The notes under the pieces were generated by a model, which worked only from the letters and a program-made list of their open reading frames with translations, searched no databases and was not told the origin of the DNA. Below are positions 35,328 through 47,811 of a DNA stretch of 64,000 nucleotides, one piece after another (position 1 is the stretch's first letter; the number at the start of each line of letters is the position of its first letter). Origin of the DNA: Golubevia sp. BC0850 (taxonomy: Eukaryota > Basidiomycota > Exobasidiomycetes > Golubeviales > Golubeviaceae); assembly GCA_012976225.1 (NCBI GenBank), contig JAAVVG010000017.1, forward strand, positions 496,001 to 560,000, written 5' to 3'. A program made the position numbers and the translations under genes.

Positions 35328-35873
35328 AAACACACACTCATTATTTCTCAAGTCTCTTTCAATAAAACCTTAGAAGAAAACCATCACAAAAAAAAAGCTC
35401 AAACAACACACTCACTTCAATCCATCTAGTTTGCTTTTCCCGTCAGTCTTTTAATCTCGTATCTTGTTTTCTGTCGTTTGCTTCTCTGCTGTATAGGATC
35501 TGCCTCACTTTCACAATTCCTTGCTCTATTTGTTTTGCATTCTCTCTCTTTCTTCAATAAATTGTTGTTCCCAAAAATTTGCGTTTGAACTGCCTGACTT
35601 CTGAATCGTTGACTGGTTCTAAGAACGATCGACCAAAACCTTTCGAGAATCTGCTCAAGCGCTCAAATCTTCCAGGTTTGTCTTGGAAAATTGAAAATCA
35701 ATTGCTATGTGTATGTGTGTATGCTGTTGCAAATGAAAGGGGGAAAGGGAAAAGATCGAAGTGATTTTGTGACTCGCAACGAGAGTGCGCCGAAGTTGAA
35801 AAGTCCAAGAAGACATGTTGAAACCTTTTAAAAATACAGTGAAAGGGAGATTTTCGAAAGCTCTATCACCTCT
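35328..35873. other. Convergent 3' intergenic region
   Basis: Seen: AATAAA-like signals at about 35360 and 35556 downstream of the wall-protein stop. The region then leads to the APC5 stop on the other strand. No gene supported. Confidence 0.5.
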
Positions 35874-38800
35874 TCATTCCCAGCCATTCCCAACCATTCC
35901 TCCCACCATGGCCACGATTTCCTCAATTTCGTTCAATCTGTCCCAATCCTCTGGAACCCTGCTGCCTCTCAGTTGTTTGACAGCATTCTCCACTTTCTCG
36001 TGTTCTTCGGCAACCGAGTCTCTAGAGTCAAAGTCTCCCATGGTGTGATGAAGTCTGGCCAGATAGTAGAGGACTGGAAGTCTTGCAGGGAAATTAAGAG
36101 TTGCTTGAAAGTCTGGAGAAACAAATGTTGGGATGAATGTAAGCTGCGTGCGTTGCCTGAGGTCCCAGCTTTGACTCAAAAAGGGGAAGGAAGGGAGTGA
36201 CTCACCCAGATCTGAGCCTTCCAACCAAGCTATCGAATGCTGTCGATCTTCGACTGAGAGCAGAACAACACAAAGAAATCTGGGGTCAGGCTCCTTTCGC
36301 TCGAAAGATATAGTAAGAACGAGATCGGAACTTACCAGAATGTTTGCCAGAAGCTAAAATGCATTTGGCATAAACCCATTTGGCGTTACCTCTCCTCTCA
36401 AGGTTGTGGTCTTCCAAAAGCTGTTTTGAGCGAGAATTGAAAGCATTTCAGAATCGATCAGCAGCTTAATCAGATGAGGAAAAGTGATTCTCAGGACTCA
36501 CCATTTCCATTTCTCTTTCCAATAACTCTTTCCCTTCTACTCCCATTCCCAGATCGAGCATAAGATCAGCCAGAAGAACGATAGCCTCTCTACGAATTTT
36601 CATGAATCCTTGACTTGTTGAAAGCGAGATGCATTTCAGGAGAGGTGACAAACTTGAAGAAGGTTGGTTCGCCTCCTGTGCGGGAAGTCAGAAAATGAAG
36701 AGAGCGTGCTTAATCAAACTTCCTCCTTTCTTTCCTTGAAATCCCTATCCCTGTCTGTTTTTCGACCGTTCTTTCATCTTCCTCGAACTCACCTTCAACT
36801 TCCTAGCTTTGAAAATCAATCCTTTCAATTTCCCTTCATAATCCGACCAATGTTTCCTACCAAATTGATTTTCTTTTTCACCTTTTCTATCTTCGATCAT
36901 TTCTTCCAATCCAAAATCTCTGTCGGTATCATCCAAGTCTGTGTTCAATTCTCCTTCAGCTTGAACAGCTCCATCAACTTCTTTACCAACATCGGGTTTC
37001 TTAGATTGAACCCATCTATAAGCCGAAGTTTCACCTTTCCTTCTAAATTTCAACCAAAGGATTTTCCAAATTTCAGAATACCAAAACTTATAAGCTTCAA
37101 AGGAAAGGTTGTTAATTGTCGAATGAGTTAATAGTCTTGAGAGTGATAGATCATATCGACCTGATTCTGCCAGCTGAGATGAGAGAAGGAAGCAGAGAGT
37201 TGAAGAAGCATCATCAGTGCCAACTTCTTTTGATGAACCGGTTTATTCGAAGCTCCTTCCTCTGATTAGCGGTTCAGACTGGTACTCACATCCCAGGCTT
37301 TCAAGCATTCTCCCTTGACTCTAATGATTTCATCCCATCTACCTTCATTCCCATTAGTCGTTGCTTCCAAAGAAATCCTCATTTGATTCAGAGAAATCTC
37401 TCTTTCACCAAGAGAAGACCAGAGTCTAGCCAAAACCTCAGAAGGATGAGTGAAGCTTGAAGAAATCGAAGTCATAGGCACGTTCACTGGAATTGCAGGC
37501 GAATCTGGACCTAAAGGTTTTTCCGATCCTGGAGGTAAAGGTTGCGGATTGAGAGTCTGAAGTAATGAGACGAGTATTGAAGGGATTGACTTTCCCTGAG
37601 AGAAATTGCAAGCGAGGAGTTGGGTTGACTTAGATCCGAGAAGCGCTTTGCGGTTGAGATGGTGCTGAAGCATTTACTCACAGTTTCCAATTCTATCACA
37701 GCATTCCAAACCTTTTCTTCAGTTCCAATAATTCCATCATTCTGTTCTTGATCGAATAGATCATCGATTCCAATTCCATGATGATTTCCATCTGCCCCCT
37801 TTTCTTTCTCCTTATTTTTCACCTTAACTTTATGATTCCTTTGCTTTCTAATCCTATTCCAATTATCCAAAGAATCTTCTTCATCTCCACCAACTTGTTC
37901 ATCTATATCTATTCCATTTAGTCCACTTGGATTTAAATTCCGACCTTCCTCTCTTCTAAGTCTCCTCAAAAGATCTCCACAAACAATCAAACATTCCTCA
38001 TCATCATTCCTTCTACTCAGTCTTATCGCTTCCAACAACGTCTCATGAGAGGTCTTCAAACTACCAAAAGAATAATGAAAGTAACTCAAGTTCAATAAAA
38101 AGTGTTGATGCAAATCTCTCTCAGCTCCTTTTGGAGAATAATCAAAGAAATGATGTAAATGGATTTTGGAAGAGTAATAATCTCCTTTTCTCAAAGCCAA
38201 TTGGTACTGATCGAAAGCTTTAAGTCTTGGATCTTCTGAAGGACCTTCTTGATCTTGAGAAGAAATGGCTTTCTGAAGTGCAAAGTTCAACAAATCTTGA
38301 CTTTGAGAAGTTTCTTCGGGTCCTTCCTTTCCTTTACCCTTACCCCTACCTTTTCCTTTACCCTTATCATCCAACTCATCAATCTCTCTATCTCTCCAAC
38401 TCTTACATCTCTCCCTAAAAGAATCTTGATCTTCAATCTCCATCCTACCGAATTTCAAACATGATCGTCTTAGCTGGATCCCTAAAAAGGAACGTTTGTC
38501 TAAAGATTTGCTCATGTTCGAATCTGCGAATTGCATCAAATGGGTTGGATCTGATAAACATAATTTGGCTCCTGTGAAAATGTTGGATAGAAAACCTGGT
38601 TTGTCTAATTCTTGAAAGTTGAGATCTAGATAGTTGAGTAGAGTGTTTAGAGAAGTTGGAGGTGGAGAGTTTGGAGGTGATAGCGAAGCTTTCAGGGAGG
38701 AACGGAAATGAGAGTAAGAGGGTGAAGGCGGGTCGATCTGAGAAGGGGTAGATGGTGAGAGACCGGGAGAGAGAAGAGAAGAAGGCAGGGGCTGAGTTCA

Positions 38801-39493
38801 GTCAGGTTCAACTCGAGTTTAAAATTACTCTTCATTCCATTTAATTTCTACTCGTTTGCTCCCTTCAGGCTCTCTATTTCCTGGCTGATAGCACTTGAGA
38901 ACCTGATCTCTTCCCGGAATGACTCTGAAAGACCCGCATGCGTCCCCAGAATCGAGCTTCTAGGCTTATGATATGATGCATCGTTCCATTATATGAAGGT
39001 CCGACGCGAGAGAAAGCGTGTCTCTCAATGAAGAGAACTCATACTTGAAGGAGAATTCTGAATCAATGGGACATCTCTCTCTCTCTCTCTCTCTCTCTCC
39101 CTCCTCAAAGTCTTTGGCCCAGATATGGAAATAGAAGTTTATGTTCTGTTTGGGATTAGATCTTTACTCCAACCATCTCTATCTTCTACCGGCTACCTAG
39201 CCATCTATCTGGATCTCTATCTCTATCTCAGCCCCACCTTCACCTTTACCTTTCTCTTCTGTTGTACTGACATGATAGATTTCCCTCGCCAACCAAAGTA
39301 GAATATCGTTCTTAAAAGCTACATCGCTCTCTGGGATTGAGTTCAATCGAATGTAATAGATTGAAACAAGAGTATGAGCCAAGAGTGAAGGAGTTAATGC
39401 ATTGGGGGATTGAGATGAATTGGAATGAAGTGGATGAGCGTACGAGTAACTTGAATTTGAATTTGAAGGACAAGGACCTGCTTCAGACGTCAT
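35874..39493 (-). CDS. APC5: Anaphase-promoting complex subunit 5 (Apc5)
   Basis: Role (family knowledge): scaffold subunit of the APC/C ubiquitin ligase that triggers anaphase. Seen: a minus-strand multi-exon gene. Exon 1 (39272-39493) encodes LTPSLLAHTLVSIYYI and DILLWLAREIYH. Exon 2 starts at 38737 with IDPPSPSYSHFRSSLKAS and carries a low-complexity GKGKGRGKGKGK stretch. The Apc5 TPR signature is LLNLSYFHYSFGSLKTSHE followed by AIRLSRRNDDEECL. Later exons have LALMMLLQLSASF, LSLSRLLTHSTI and EAYKFWYSEIWK. The C-terminus holds TPR-like LARLHHTMGDFDSRDSV. Intron 1 is 534 bp, far above local average, and contains a CT/GA microsatellite. Some middle exon borders were not fixed. It is divergent from YTH1. 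Confidence 0.85.
39074..39099. repeat. (TC)13 microsatellite in APC5 intron 1
   Basis: Seen: an uninterrupted TC dinucleotide run on the plus strand, GA on the APC5 sense strand. Confidence 0.9.
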
Positions 39494-39659
39494 TCCGATT
39501 CGATTGAAGTGGGTAGAAGATAAGACGCTTTAGGATGATAGAGGATTCAAGGAGGAAACCAGCTATTAAGCCAGCCTTATCTTCTCGCTTTCAACCCCAA
39601 CAACATCCAGATCTTCTTTGATTCTAATTCATTTCTGGCATTCAAGGAACTCATCAGTC
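39494..39659. promoter_or_regulatory. 166-bp bidirectional promoter, APC5 / YTH1
   Basis: Seen: the ATG codons of APC5 (minus) and YTH1 (plus) are only 166 bp apart, so both 5' UTRs and promoters share this DNA. No TATA box is evident. Confidence 0.7.
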
Positions 39660-41255
39660 ATGTCATCCACTCAAACTGTCACAGTAGCGACGACGCAGGG
39701 CAAAGGGAAAGGGAAAGGGAAAGGAAACCAGAAGAAATTGGAATCATCGTTCCCATCATCCTATTCTATTCCAGTCTCAGTTCAACAAGCAGTTCATTCA
39801 GATTTTCATCAAAACGTGTTCGGCTTCGAAGATTTCATCAAGAATGAGGTCAAAGTTAAACTGGATAGTGGTGAGTAGAAGTAGAAGTAGAGAGAGTAAC
39901 AGCAGAGAAGAAGATACATGCAAGCTCAGTCGGTCCATCTCTATCTCGACAAACTACTTCTCTTCCCCTATTGTTAGACCATGACTAATCACATATCCTT
40001 CTCCTTCTCCCAGACTCGCAACTCTGTCCAACCTACCTAGCGACTTCCACCTGTCCCTTAGGACCATCCTGTCCACTTCGACATACAACTCCCTCTTCAT
40101 TAAACTTCCATTCTCACACAAAGGACAACATCAGAAGAACAGTCTGTAAACATTGGTTAAGAGGTTTATGTAAAAAGGGAGATTCATGCGATTTCTTACA
40201 TGAATACGATCTCAGAAAGATGCCCGAATGTAGGTTCTATGCCACTTTCGATTTCTGTAACATGGGAGACGAATGTCTTTATTTGCATGTCGAGAAGAAA
40301 GCTAAGAGAAGGGAATGTGAGGATTTCAGGAGAGGGTTTTGTAGGAATGGTGAGTACACTAGAAAGTTGGAGGGAAGGCTTAGAAAAGGTGATAGAGAGA
40401 TTGGCTGATCGTTTTCCTATCAAGTCGTATATGATGGAAATCAGAACTATTCCAAATGAAAGAAGTCGGAGAACTTACTTGGTACTAACGGAAAAACTAA
40501 CCCTCTATCCTCTCCTCTCCCAGGTCCTCACTGTCTGAAAAAACACATTCGTCGACCAATCTGTCCTTTCTACCTGGCAGGTTTCTGTCCAAAAGGTCCT
40601 CTATGCATTCTAGGACATCCAAAATCTTCTCAGCCTTCTTTTGAATCAAGACAATCTTCTCCTATCGTTACAGTGGTTCCTATGACTCCTTTGGAAGCTT
40701 TTGGAGGTAGAGATGCAAATCAAAATCAAAATCAAAATAACAATCGAGGGGATGATTCTTTCGAAACTGGAGGTGGAGGTAGAAGAGGTGGTAGAGGTAG
40801 AGAAGATGGAGGCAGGGGAGGGAATGCGGATGGTGGGACAAGAGGTGCAGGTGGAAGTGGATTCACAGTATTGAATATTCCTCCAGATCAAGCTAATACT
40901 TTGACTGGCAATACTGTCACTATGAAAAATGGTCAGGTTAGAGATTACAGTAAAATCGAATGTTTCAAATGTGGGAACTTTGGTCAGTGAGTAGATTTTC
41001 TTCTTCTTCTTGGTTTCCTCTCCCTCTCTTCGGGTTTTGAAGGTTCAAAGTTTTCTTTGGGAAAAAGTTTTCAGCACGAAATTTCTTTACTTTTCGAAGC
41101 AAGGACTTGATTTGACTTGACTCTCTTCCTCGGTTGTCAACTGACCTCTAATTGTTCTTCTCTTTCTTTCCCCCTGTTGTTTTTGGCGCTTCCCTTTCAG
41201 CTTCGCAAATCATTGTCCGAATACCAATACTAGAGGTGGTAGAGATCGGAATTAG
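39660..41255 (+). CDS. YTH1: Yth1/CPSF30, mRNA 3'-end processing CCCH zinc-finger protein
   Basis: Role (family knowledge): RNA-binding subunit of the cleavage and polyadenylation factor that reads the poly(A) signal. Seen: four exons (39660-39870, 40014-40349, 40524-40986, 41201-41255), in phase, give 354 residues. Five CCCH fingers are visible: CPTYLATSTCPLGPSCPLRH, CKHWLRGLCKKGDSCDFLH, CRFYATFDFCNMGDECLYLH, CEDFRRGFCRNGPHCLKKH and CPFYLAGFCPKGPLCILGH. A Gly/Arg-rich linker and a CCHC knuckle CFKCGNFGHFANHC (split by the last intron) follow. Yeast Yth1 lacks the knuckle, while animal CPSF30 has it, so this is the longer form. An N-terminal GKGKGKGKG stretch is low complexity. Confidence 0.96.
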
Positions 41256-42501
41256 GAGGAATCTTGGCTTTTGGTTCTGACTAATGTGCAGATCTCGTTG
41301 TTTTGAGTCACCAAGACTTCAATTTTCTCAGTTCTCTCTCCTTTGTATCTATTCCTTCCGCCCCCTTTCTAATTGTAACAGTACACAGTCATATACTTTA
41401 TCATCAAAATCGTTCTTTCAATTCTCAAAATTAACCCAACAGAAAGAGACTCGAAAGGCCACGATCCTTTGATTCTGAGCGGGTCACTCGTTCGTAAGAG
41501 AAAAATCACATTGGGTAGAGAAGCTTGGTAGACATATAAAACGTGGAATCAGTTGGTCAGATAGATGGGAAACAGGAGAAGAGGTTGAAAGAAAAGGTTA
41601 GCAATTATCCTTACCGACGTCTTTTTACCTCACCTCTTCTTTGCCTCGCGCTGTCTCACCTGTAGAGGAGGATTCTTTTCGAGCGATCACGATGTATCTA
41701 GAAGTCATGATAAATTCTAGATGTCGAAGTTTCAATGACCAGCTGTCAAGTCCAGATGGTGACGAGGAAAAGAGCGTCAGTGACCTCCTCTCTTCACTGA
41801 AACGTCGCCTGGTTTCAAGTTTCTCTTCGACCTGAACATCCAGATCAGTAACTCACGCTTTTCTTCTGACTCTCCAACTAGCTTTAGCTCCACCCTCCTT
41901 CTCGAACAGATCTCTTGCAGCTTCTCTCTAGACTTCATCCACGCCCTATGATTTCCATTCTAGGGAGTTCCAAGATCGTCTATTGGTGAAAGCAGGACAA
42001 TGATGGTCTCTATCGATAAGGGATCTGGCAAAGCTTCGAGGATTTCTATTTTCTCTGTTTTGCTTCTGACATAGTTTGGCAAAGGTAAAATCTCCAGAAG
42101 ACTGAAATCTTGAAAGGGGACGAGGAAGGTTTCCAGGTCTGGCTTTCACACCCGCCACTTCTCTTCAAATGTCCTACATCCCGTGAGAATTGGTGAGAGT
42201 TCTTGGTATATGGTGGAGAACTCTTAGTGCTGACCCTAAAGCCAAGGTACTGTCCTGGAAAGTGTGAGACAAAGGATTTTATCGAAAAGCTCAAAGCGTC
42301 GCTCTAAATTCCTCTCTTTTAGCTTCAAATGCCTCTTTCTGCAGCAACGTTTGCGCTCTTTCGAAAGCTTCTCGAACACTTTGTTTTGCCTTGATTTCCA
42401 AAAATCAGGCATTGAGACTCCTTGTAATCCTCATGAGGGTTCAAGAGAGCTTTCTCTTTAAAGTGTCGCCACTTCTCTTCACCTTTTCCCTCTCCCCCAA
42501 A
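41256..42501. other. 1.2-kb intergenic region
   Basis: Seen: short ORFs on both strands without domains or splice structure. No gene supported. A promoter for the tiny ORF at 42502 would lie here. Confidence 0.4.
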
Positions 42502-42699
42502 ATGGTCTACCACCTCACACCTCTAGCAGCTCTAGCCCTGAATCAAGCGATGAAGATGGGAGAGAAATGGTTAGAGAAGAACAACTACCCAAAAGGAGCA
42601 AAGGTAGTCAGAAAAGGAAAGATGTATGTTGCTTTGGCAGATACAAGGGGAGGAATTCCAGGAGTAGCTGTTGGGGTTTGGATGCTTGTCAAGGGTTGA
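42502..42699 (+). CDS. Possible 65-residue small protein
   Basis: I do not recognise it. Seen: an intronless ORF with a good start context (CAAAATGG) after a pyrimidine-rich leader. The product starts MVYHLTPLAALALNQAMKMG, has a lysine-rich middle (KNNYPKGAKVVRKGKM) and a hydrophobic glycine-rich end (GGIPGVAVGVWMLVKG). The mix of an amphipathic start, basic centre and hydrophobic tail could suit a small mitochondrial or membrane-associated protein. Length alone does not prove coding. A conserved homologue would decide it. Confidence 0.4.
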   Translation: MVYHLTPLAALALNQAMKMGEKWLEKNNYPKGAKVVRKGKMYVALADTRGGIPGVAVGVWMLVKG

Positions 42700-43267
42700 T
42701 CCTTCGGGTCAAAATCAGACTTATGAATCAGTCTCTTCGGGAACCACTCGAAGCTTGAGTAGACTGAGGATGAAAGAGGTGAGGTGAGTCAGCTTCGTTA
42801 ACTCTGTCACTGAACGAACTTGCTCTCAACCGTTGTTTGTTTTCTTGTTTGCTTCTAAACAGATTCGAAGTCTTTAAACAGTTCCACAGGTCATTTCTTT
42901 TTGTAACTGTGCATACCTCATCTTGCTTTCACCTTTCATCTTGCATCGTTGTAACGACACACCTTTAATTCATTTCACTTCACCCAATCTACCTCGCACT
43001 TCTATGTAGCTTATCACATCCTTGTAATGATATCCGCCACACGGCGTTGTTTGATAGCTTTGACTCGACGCTATCCAACCGAACGATTCTGCAGTCGCGA
43101 GAGAAAAGGGGGGGGGTGGGTTGAAGGTCTGAACAATTCAGTCCAATTAGTTTTGAATCAAGAGAAGAAGTCGAAATCGAGATATATGCTTATGTGTTGG
43201 GCCAAAAATATGTACAAGATGATTGAGAGATGTGCAGCGAACATTATTAGGAAGATGCCGATGCGTC
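42700..43267. other. Intergenic, 3' of secreted protein gene
   Basis: Seen: no gene. A G-run (nine G) near 43108-43116 resembles the G-rich intron sequence of the adjacent secreted gene at about 43740-43780, sharing GAGAAAAGGGGG and GGTGGGTTG. Confidence 0.45.
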
Positions 43268-43948
43268 TTAACAAGCAGGGGAGTTAACTTCGAAGGGGCC
43301 GTACTGCTTAAGCAAGACACTAGCACCGTACTGAGCTCCGTAATGTTGATGAGAGACAAGCTGAAGGAAATTAGAAAAAGATATAAGAAGAGAAAGGTCA
43401 GCTCAGCCGGAGGAGGTCAAGAGATGTAAACATGAAGACTCACGTTGAGTTTAGACTTTCCGCTTAGACCACAAGGGATCTTGACATTGTCGGCGTGGAA
43501 GACAATGTTAGAGCTTGGGTCGTGTTGGAGGAAGCCTGGGGTCAACTCGACTGGATAGAAGTTGTGGAACTTTGCGGAATCACCAGAGGTTGGCTGGAAA
43601 TCCATTGTAAAGTAGTTGATGGCGTTGGAAAGTCCAACGTGACCAGCTGCTGAGAAGGAGAAAGTGTCGGTCAAGACGGTGGAGTTGTCGAAGTTTTGTC
43701 CGTTGAGTTTGCAGAGACTTCCGTAACTGTTGACGAGAAAAGGGGGTGGGTTGGTCGTGAAAGGGGGGGGGGTGGTTGGTCGTCAACTCGTCAGCCTCGG
43801 CACAGTAGATTTCTCTGGTGCTTCCGTTCAAGACTTACGTAACACCATCTTCAAGACAGTCCTTTGAATGGTCTTGGGCTGCTGCTGGGGCAGCCGCCAC
43901 TAGGGAGAGAGCAGATAGGGAGAATAGCAAAGTTGGGATAGAGAGCAT
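43268..43948 (-). CDS. Small secreted protein, unknown function
   Basis: I do not recognise the family. Seen: three exons (43839-43948, 43444-43726, 43268-43360) in phase give 161 residues. A clear signal peptide (MLSIPTLLFSLSALSLVAAA) is followed by AAAQDHSKDCLEDG. The mature part is rich in Phe, Asn and Gly, with AAGHVGLSNAINYFTMDF, NFYPVELTPGFLQHD and IVFHADNVKIPCGLSGKS. Four cysteines are present, one at the C-terminus (NSPAC), consistent with two disulfides. Intron 1 is rich in C runs on the sense strand. A TATA box (CTATAAAAGG) lies about 125 bp upstream, so expression may be strongly regulated. A host- or wall-associated small secreted protein is possible, but unproven. Confidence 0.85.
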
Positions 43949-43950
43949 CT

Positions 43951-44833
43951 TTGAAGTAGTCGAGTTGACTTGGTTGATTTGGTTGGGTTGATTGGATTGA
44001 AATAAGATCAGAAGAAGTGAGTAGAATTGGTTTGTTGGAGAGAAGTTACTTTTGGAGCTGAGAATGGTCTCCTTTTATAGCTTTGAGCTCTCTCGAAAAC
44101 GACAGAATTTTGAATTGAATTGAATAACAAAAACGACAGAGGAGTTCCACAGTCGTCGGAGGCCAACGTCCAATCTCAATGACGCATTCGCGGGGAAACG
44201 TTGAATCCTGCAATCTTGCAGGAAATGCAAAGTTCCGACTTCCGAAGTCCAGCAGACGAAGGTTACGGTTCGAAAAGTGGTAGAGGGCCAACGGACTCCC
44301 GGAGCACGGTGGCGTAAGAAAGTCGTCATGTCCTCTACAGTACATACATGCCGAATCATCGATCCGTCTATCATTATAGCATTATATCATTCACTTTGGA
44401 AGTGAAAGATCTGCTGAGAGGACCGCATCGCATGAGTGCATGAGTTGTGCGTACGTGAGTTGAGAGTTGAGATTTTCCTCACATAAGTCAAACCAGAATC
44501 TCGAAAAAATTAAAGCAGTGAAACATTGAGAAGCGAACTAGAAGTACATGCAACGACGAGAAAGGGAACTACAAGGAGTTGAAAGGAGTCCTAAAAAGGA
44601 TAAGTAGATGATGATAGATGAAGCGTACGTGGGTAAAGCAGGAGGAGAAGGACTGGTATGATAAAGAGGCTGATATAGCAAAGCGAGAGAAGATGAAAGG
44701 AAGGTGAGGTTAGATGAGAAAGAAGCAGAGGTGGGATGTTGCGATTCCGTCGTACCTGAAAATTGAGGGGAGGAGACTAGCTATGAAGCTATGAGTTGAA
44801 TTGAGTTGAGTTGGATTGAATTTGAAGTAATTT
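43951..44833. other. Intergenic, secreted-gene promoter and 3' of membrane gene
   Basis: Seen: the TATA box of the secreted gene and its CAA-rich leader lie at the low-coordinate end. ORFs of about 99 codons at 44046-44374 lie in the promoter and overlap each other, with no domain. Confidence 0.5.
44071..44080 (-). promoter_or_regulatory. TATA box of the secreted-protein gene
   Basis: Seen: CTATAAAAGG on the minus strand, about 125 bp before the ATG at 43948, followed by a CAA/TCA-rich leader typical of strongly expressed fungal genes. Confidence 0.7.
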
Positions 44834-47043
44834 TCAAGTCGACTTCGGGGACGGAGGGGCTACAGCCATTGTGACTCTCACCGACCGCTGATTGAAGTCA
44901 AGATCTCGTGAAGGAGTTGTTGATGTGTTAGTTGATTGTTGAATGGGGCTTTCAGCATCATCTAGAAGCGGAGGTAAAGAAGGTCTCCGACTTGCAGAGA
45001 AGTCTCCTGCTTTTTCCGAGAGTGAGCTCTCTGAATCTGAAGTCCCGCTAAAAGTGTATTTAGAAGTTCCATAACCTTCACTTGCAGTATTAGCATCCGA
45101 ATCACCAGTATCAGGTCTTAAAGCTAACATCCTCGAATTAGTTCTTCTAAACCTAGGGCTTCCAGGAACTTCCAACCCGATTTCCAAATCGTCTTGAGTT
45201 CTTACGAATTCTAAATCTTGTTCTTTCTCCCTCTTCTCGGCTGCTGATTCATGAGCGTTGATTTGAGCTTGAACTGCTGTGGTGGCTTGAGGCTGGTCAC
45301 TTCGAGTTGAAGATCGTCGAGAGCCGTTTCCGAAATCTCGATTGCTTTCGAGTTGAGACATGCTGTTTCTTCGGGTGATTTGTGTTTTTGCTTCTTTTGG
45401 AGCGAAACGTTGGTCTCTCCATTTGTGACTGACTGAAAGCATTGCTAGGATAGCTCCACCACATTGAACGTAGATGTTGGCGACCAACACGTATCCCAGG
45501 TTGTTACCAGAGACGGAAGAACTCGCTGAAGTTCCCACCAAACCAACTTGAAAGGCGGTAGAGAAGGCCTGAAGCAGGAGAGTGGGGCAGAATGGAGAGT
45601 GAAAGAATTAACTCATGTCAAGGTGACTTAAAGTCGGGGAGAAGAAAACTCACGTAGCAGAAAGCGGTGGCGTACAAAACCTGTTTGAGACCGTTGGTAT
45701 TTCTCCGACTTCGATCTAGTAGCTCACTACCAGTTCCATGACCCATTTGTCGATACTTCCTCGCAAGAAAGATAGAGATGTAAAGTAATTGTACTAAAGC
45801 TACTATCTGCTCCCCAAAGATCAGGTTGCTTGGATCCTTGACACCAATTCTCTTATAAGAAGAGTCGACTAGAGCTCTATGCGATAGAATGAGATAACCG
45901 ATGACCAGAGCTATTCGTGTAATTGTCAGAACAACTGGCAATGCTAACACTAGTTTTCTCTTGTAGATTCCAGCTAAGGTGGGAGGGTAGAAGCTTCGTA
46001 GCCTCAGGATTAGGCCGACGTGAGCTGCGATGGGAGTGATGACGAGCAACGCCTGAAGGATCAAAAGCGGGAGGAGAGAGACATCATGAGATCAGAAGGG
46101 AAGTTCAACAAAGGTTCGAACGGAGGAGGCTGGGCTTCACTGACTCATCACCGACAGCAATCAGCATGGTCACTCAAGCACGTCCCTCCCCTTGCCACCT
46201 GAAATACAAACTCACCGTTGTTGCGCTGTAGTAATTGTCCGAGTTCCCTTTAACATCTTGAGTTAGCATAGTAGCCCAGAATACAGTGTTAAGAACTAGA
46301 ACAAAGTGGGAGGAGCGGAATGGTCAGCCAAGCCCGTCCGTCTTCTGGAACGCATGGTGGTGGATTCAAGATTCTCGCTGACACCATTTCACCCTCCATA
46401 CCTCCATACCAGCCCTTCCTATTACTTGAACCTCGATTCTCATGTACTCACCAGAACCTATGAGTCCAAGAACCAAGCTGAATCCCAGAGCCCAAGCTTG
46501 CGGAAGCCACCTCTTCCTCGTGTTAAAACCATGTCTGAGAAGGACCAGTGCTGCCATACCAAAGAGCAAGGTAGCTAGGGTTGAATAGAGTATGATGTAT
46601 GTGACACCAACTTTGACTAAACCTACAGAAACCAGTCTGTCCTGAGAGTCAGTTGGGTCCATTGGATGAGCGATCAAATGATGCAGGCAGTAAGGGTCGT
46701 CTGGAGTTTCTGGATTGTTAGGCGTACTTGAAGAAGTAGAAGAGTTGCGCTTGATGGAATGATCACAGATTAAAGATATGGTTTCATTGAAGTAGGTAAA
46801 GGAAGAGAATGAATGAGAGGTTGGGATGATGGAGGCGTTGGTCGTAGAGGTAGTAGCGAGAAGTTGAAGTGCTAGTAGGACAGAAGGGATTGAGTAGAGC
46901 ACCTTCGCTGTTGGAGCCTGACTTGAACTAGATTTCTTCGTTTTGCTTGTACTCGAAGAACTGAAACTTGAAGCGGTTGAAGATGAGGATGAGGGTGGAA
47001 CAGGGGAATTCAGATTGGATTTGGAATTAGACTTGCAAGTCAT
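44834..47043 (-). CDS. Seven-helix membrane protein (GPCR-like topology), unknown
   Basis: I do not recognise the family. Seen: four exons (46452-47043, 46216-46295, 45654-46052, 44834-45568) in phase give 601 residues. A Ser-rich N-terminus and a leader-like helix (VLYSIPSVLLALQLLA) precede an outside loop with NET/NSS glycosylation sites. Seven hydrophobic segments follow, among them YIILYSTLATLLFGMAALVL, ALLVITPIAAHVGLIL, LVLALPVVLTITRIALVIG, IVALVQLLYISIFLA and VLVANIYVQCGGAILAMLSV. The last 170 residues are a charged Ser-rich tail (RRNSMSQLES, SRRPSLPPLLDD), probably cytosolic and phosphorylated. A receptor or sensor is plausible by layout only. Exon borders lie in or near helices. Confidence 0.85.
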
Positions 47044-47811
47044 CCTGCGACCTCCTTCTGCCTCTCTTTCTTGCGATTGGAAGAATTGAAGCGTTGAATT
47101 GAGGTGGTTTCAATTAAGCAATCAGACCATCAACGATCCAATCTTTGAGCTAATGAATGAGGTAAGGAAAAGAAGAATGATTGGATGGCGCGGAGAATGG
47201 TCGACCACATCTAGAACTGCTCTAGCGATCGTTCTTCCCGTACCGAACTTGAGCTTGAGTTTGATGCGGTCACCGAAGTCCAAGCTTTCCTTTTTTGGGT
47301 GTTGTTGAAACCAATTTGCTCGAGCTAGTTATCTCTCCTTGAGTTTGCTGGTCTTGGAATTATTGCACCTATCTAAGCTTTGGTCAGAGGTCAGAACTAC
47401 CTATGCTAGAAGGGGTAGACCAGGAAGGCAGAACTGGGAAGAGAAGACTTCTCTTCGTTCCGCAGTGGGGTGGTGGGTGGTGGGTGGCAAACTAGTCAGC
47501 AATCCTTTTTTTTGCCTTTTGGGCTACTCTCGCTTCTTGCTTCTTCGTTCCATTCGATCTAAGATGCCTATATAGCGAATCCAGAATCTGAAAACCCACT
47601 CTCAAATCCAAACCAATTCCTAGGTCAGATTTCAGAAGAGTTGTTGAGACCCTCTCGAATGACAGACAAGGCCATTCACGGAAGACTGTAAAGAGAGCTT
47701 CCCTCAGCTGGATGTAGATAGGATGGCACATTAGAGAAGGACTGGGTCACTATGCATTCAAAAGAGGGTATACCAGTACGGGGCAGGACAAAAGAAAAGG
47801 AGATGAACAAC
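47044..47811. other. Intergenic, membrane-gene promoter and 3' of secreted gene
   Basis: Seen: a TGG-rich repeat (GGTGGTGGGTGGTGGG) near 47470-47486 and several short ORFs without domains. No gene supported. Confidence 0.45.
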
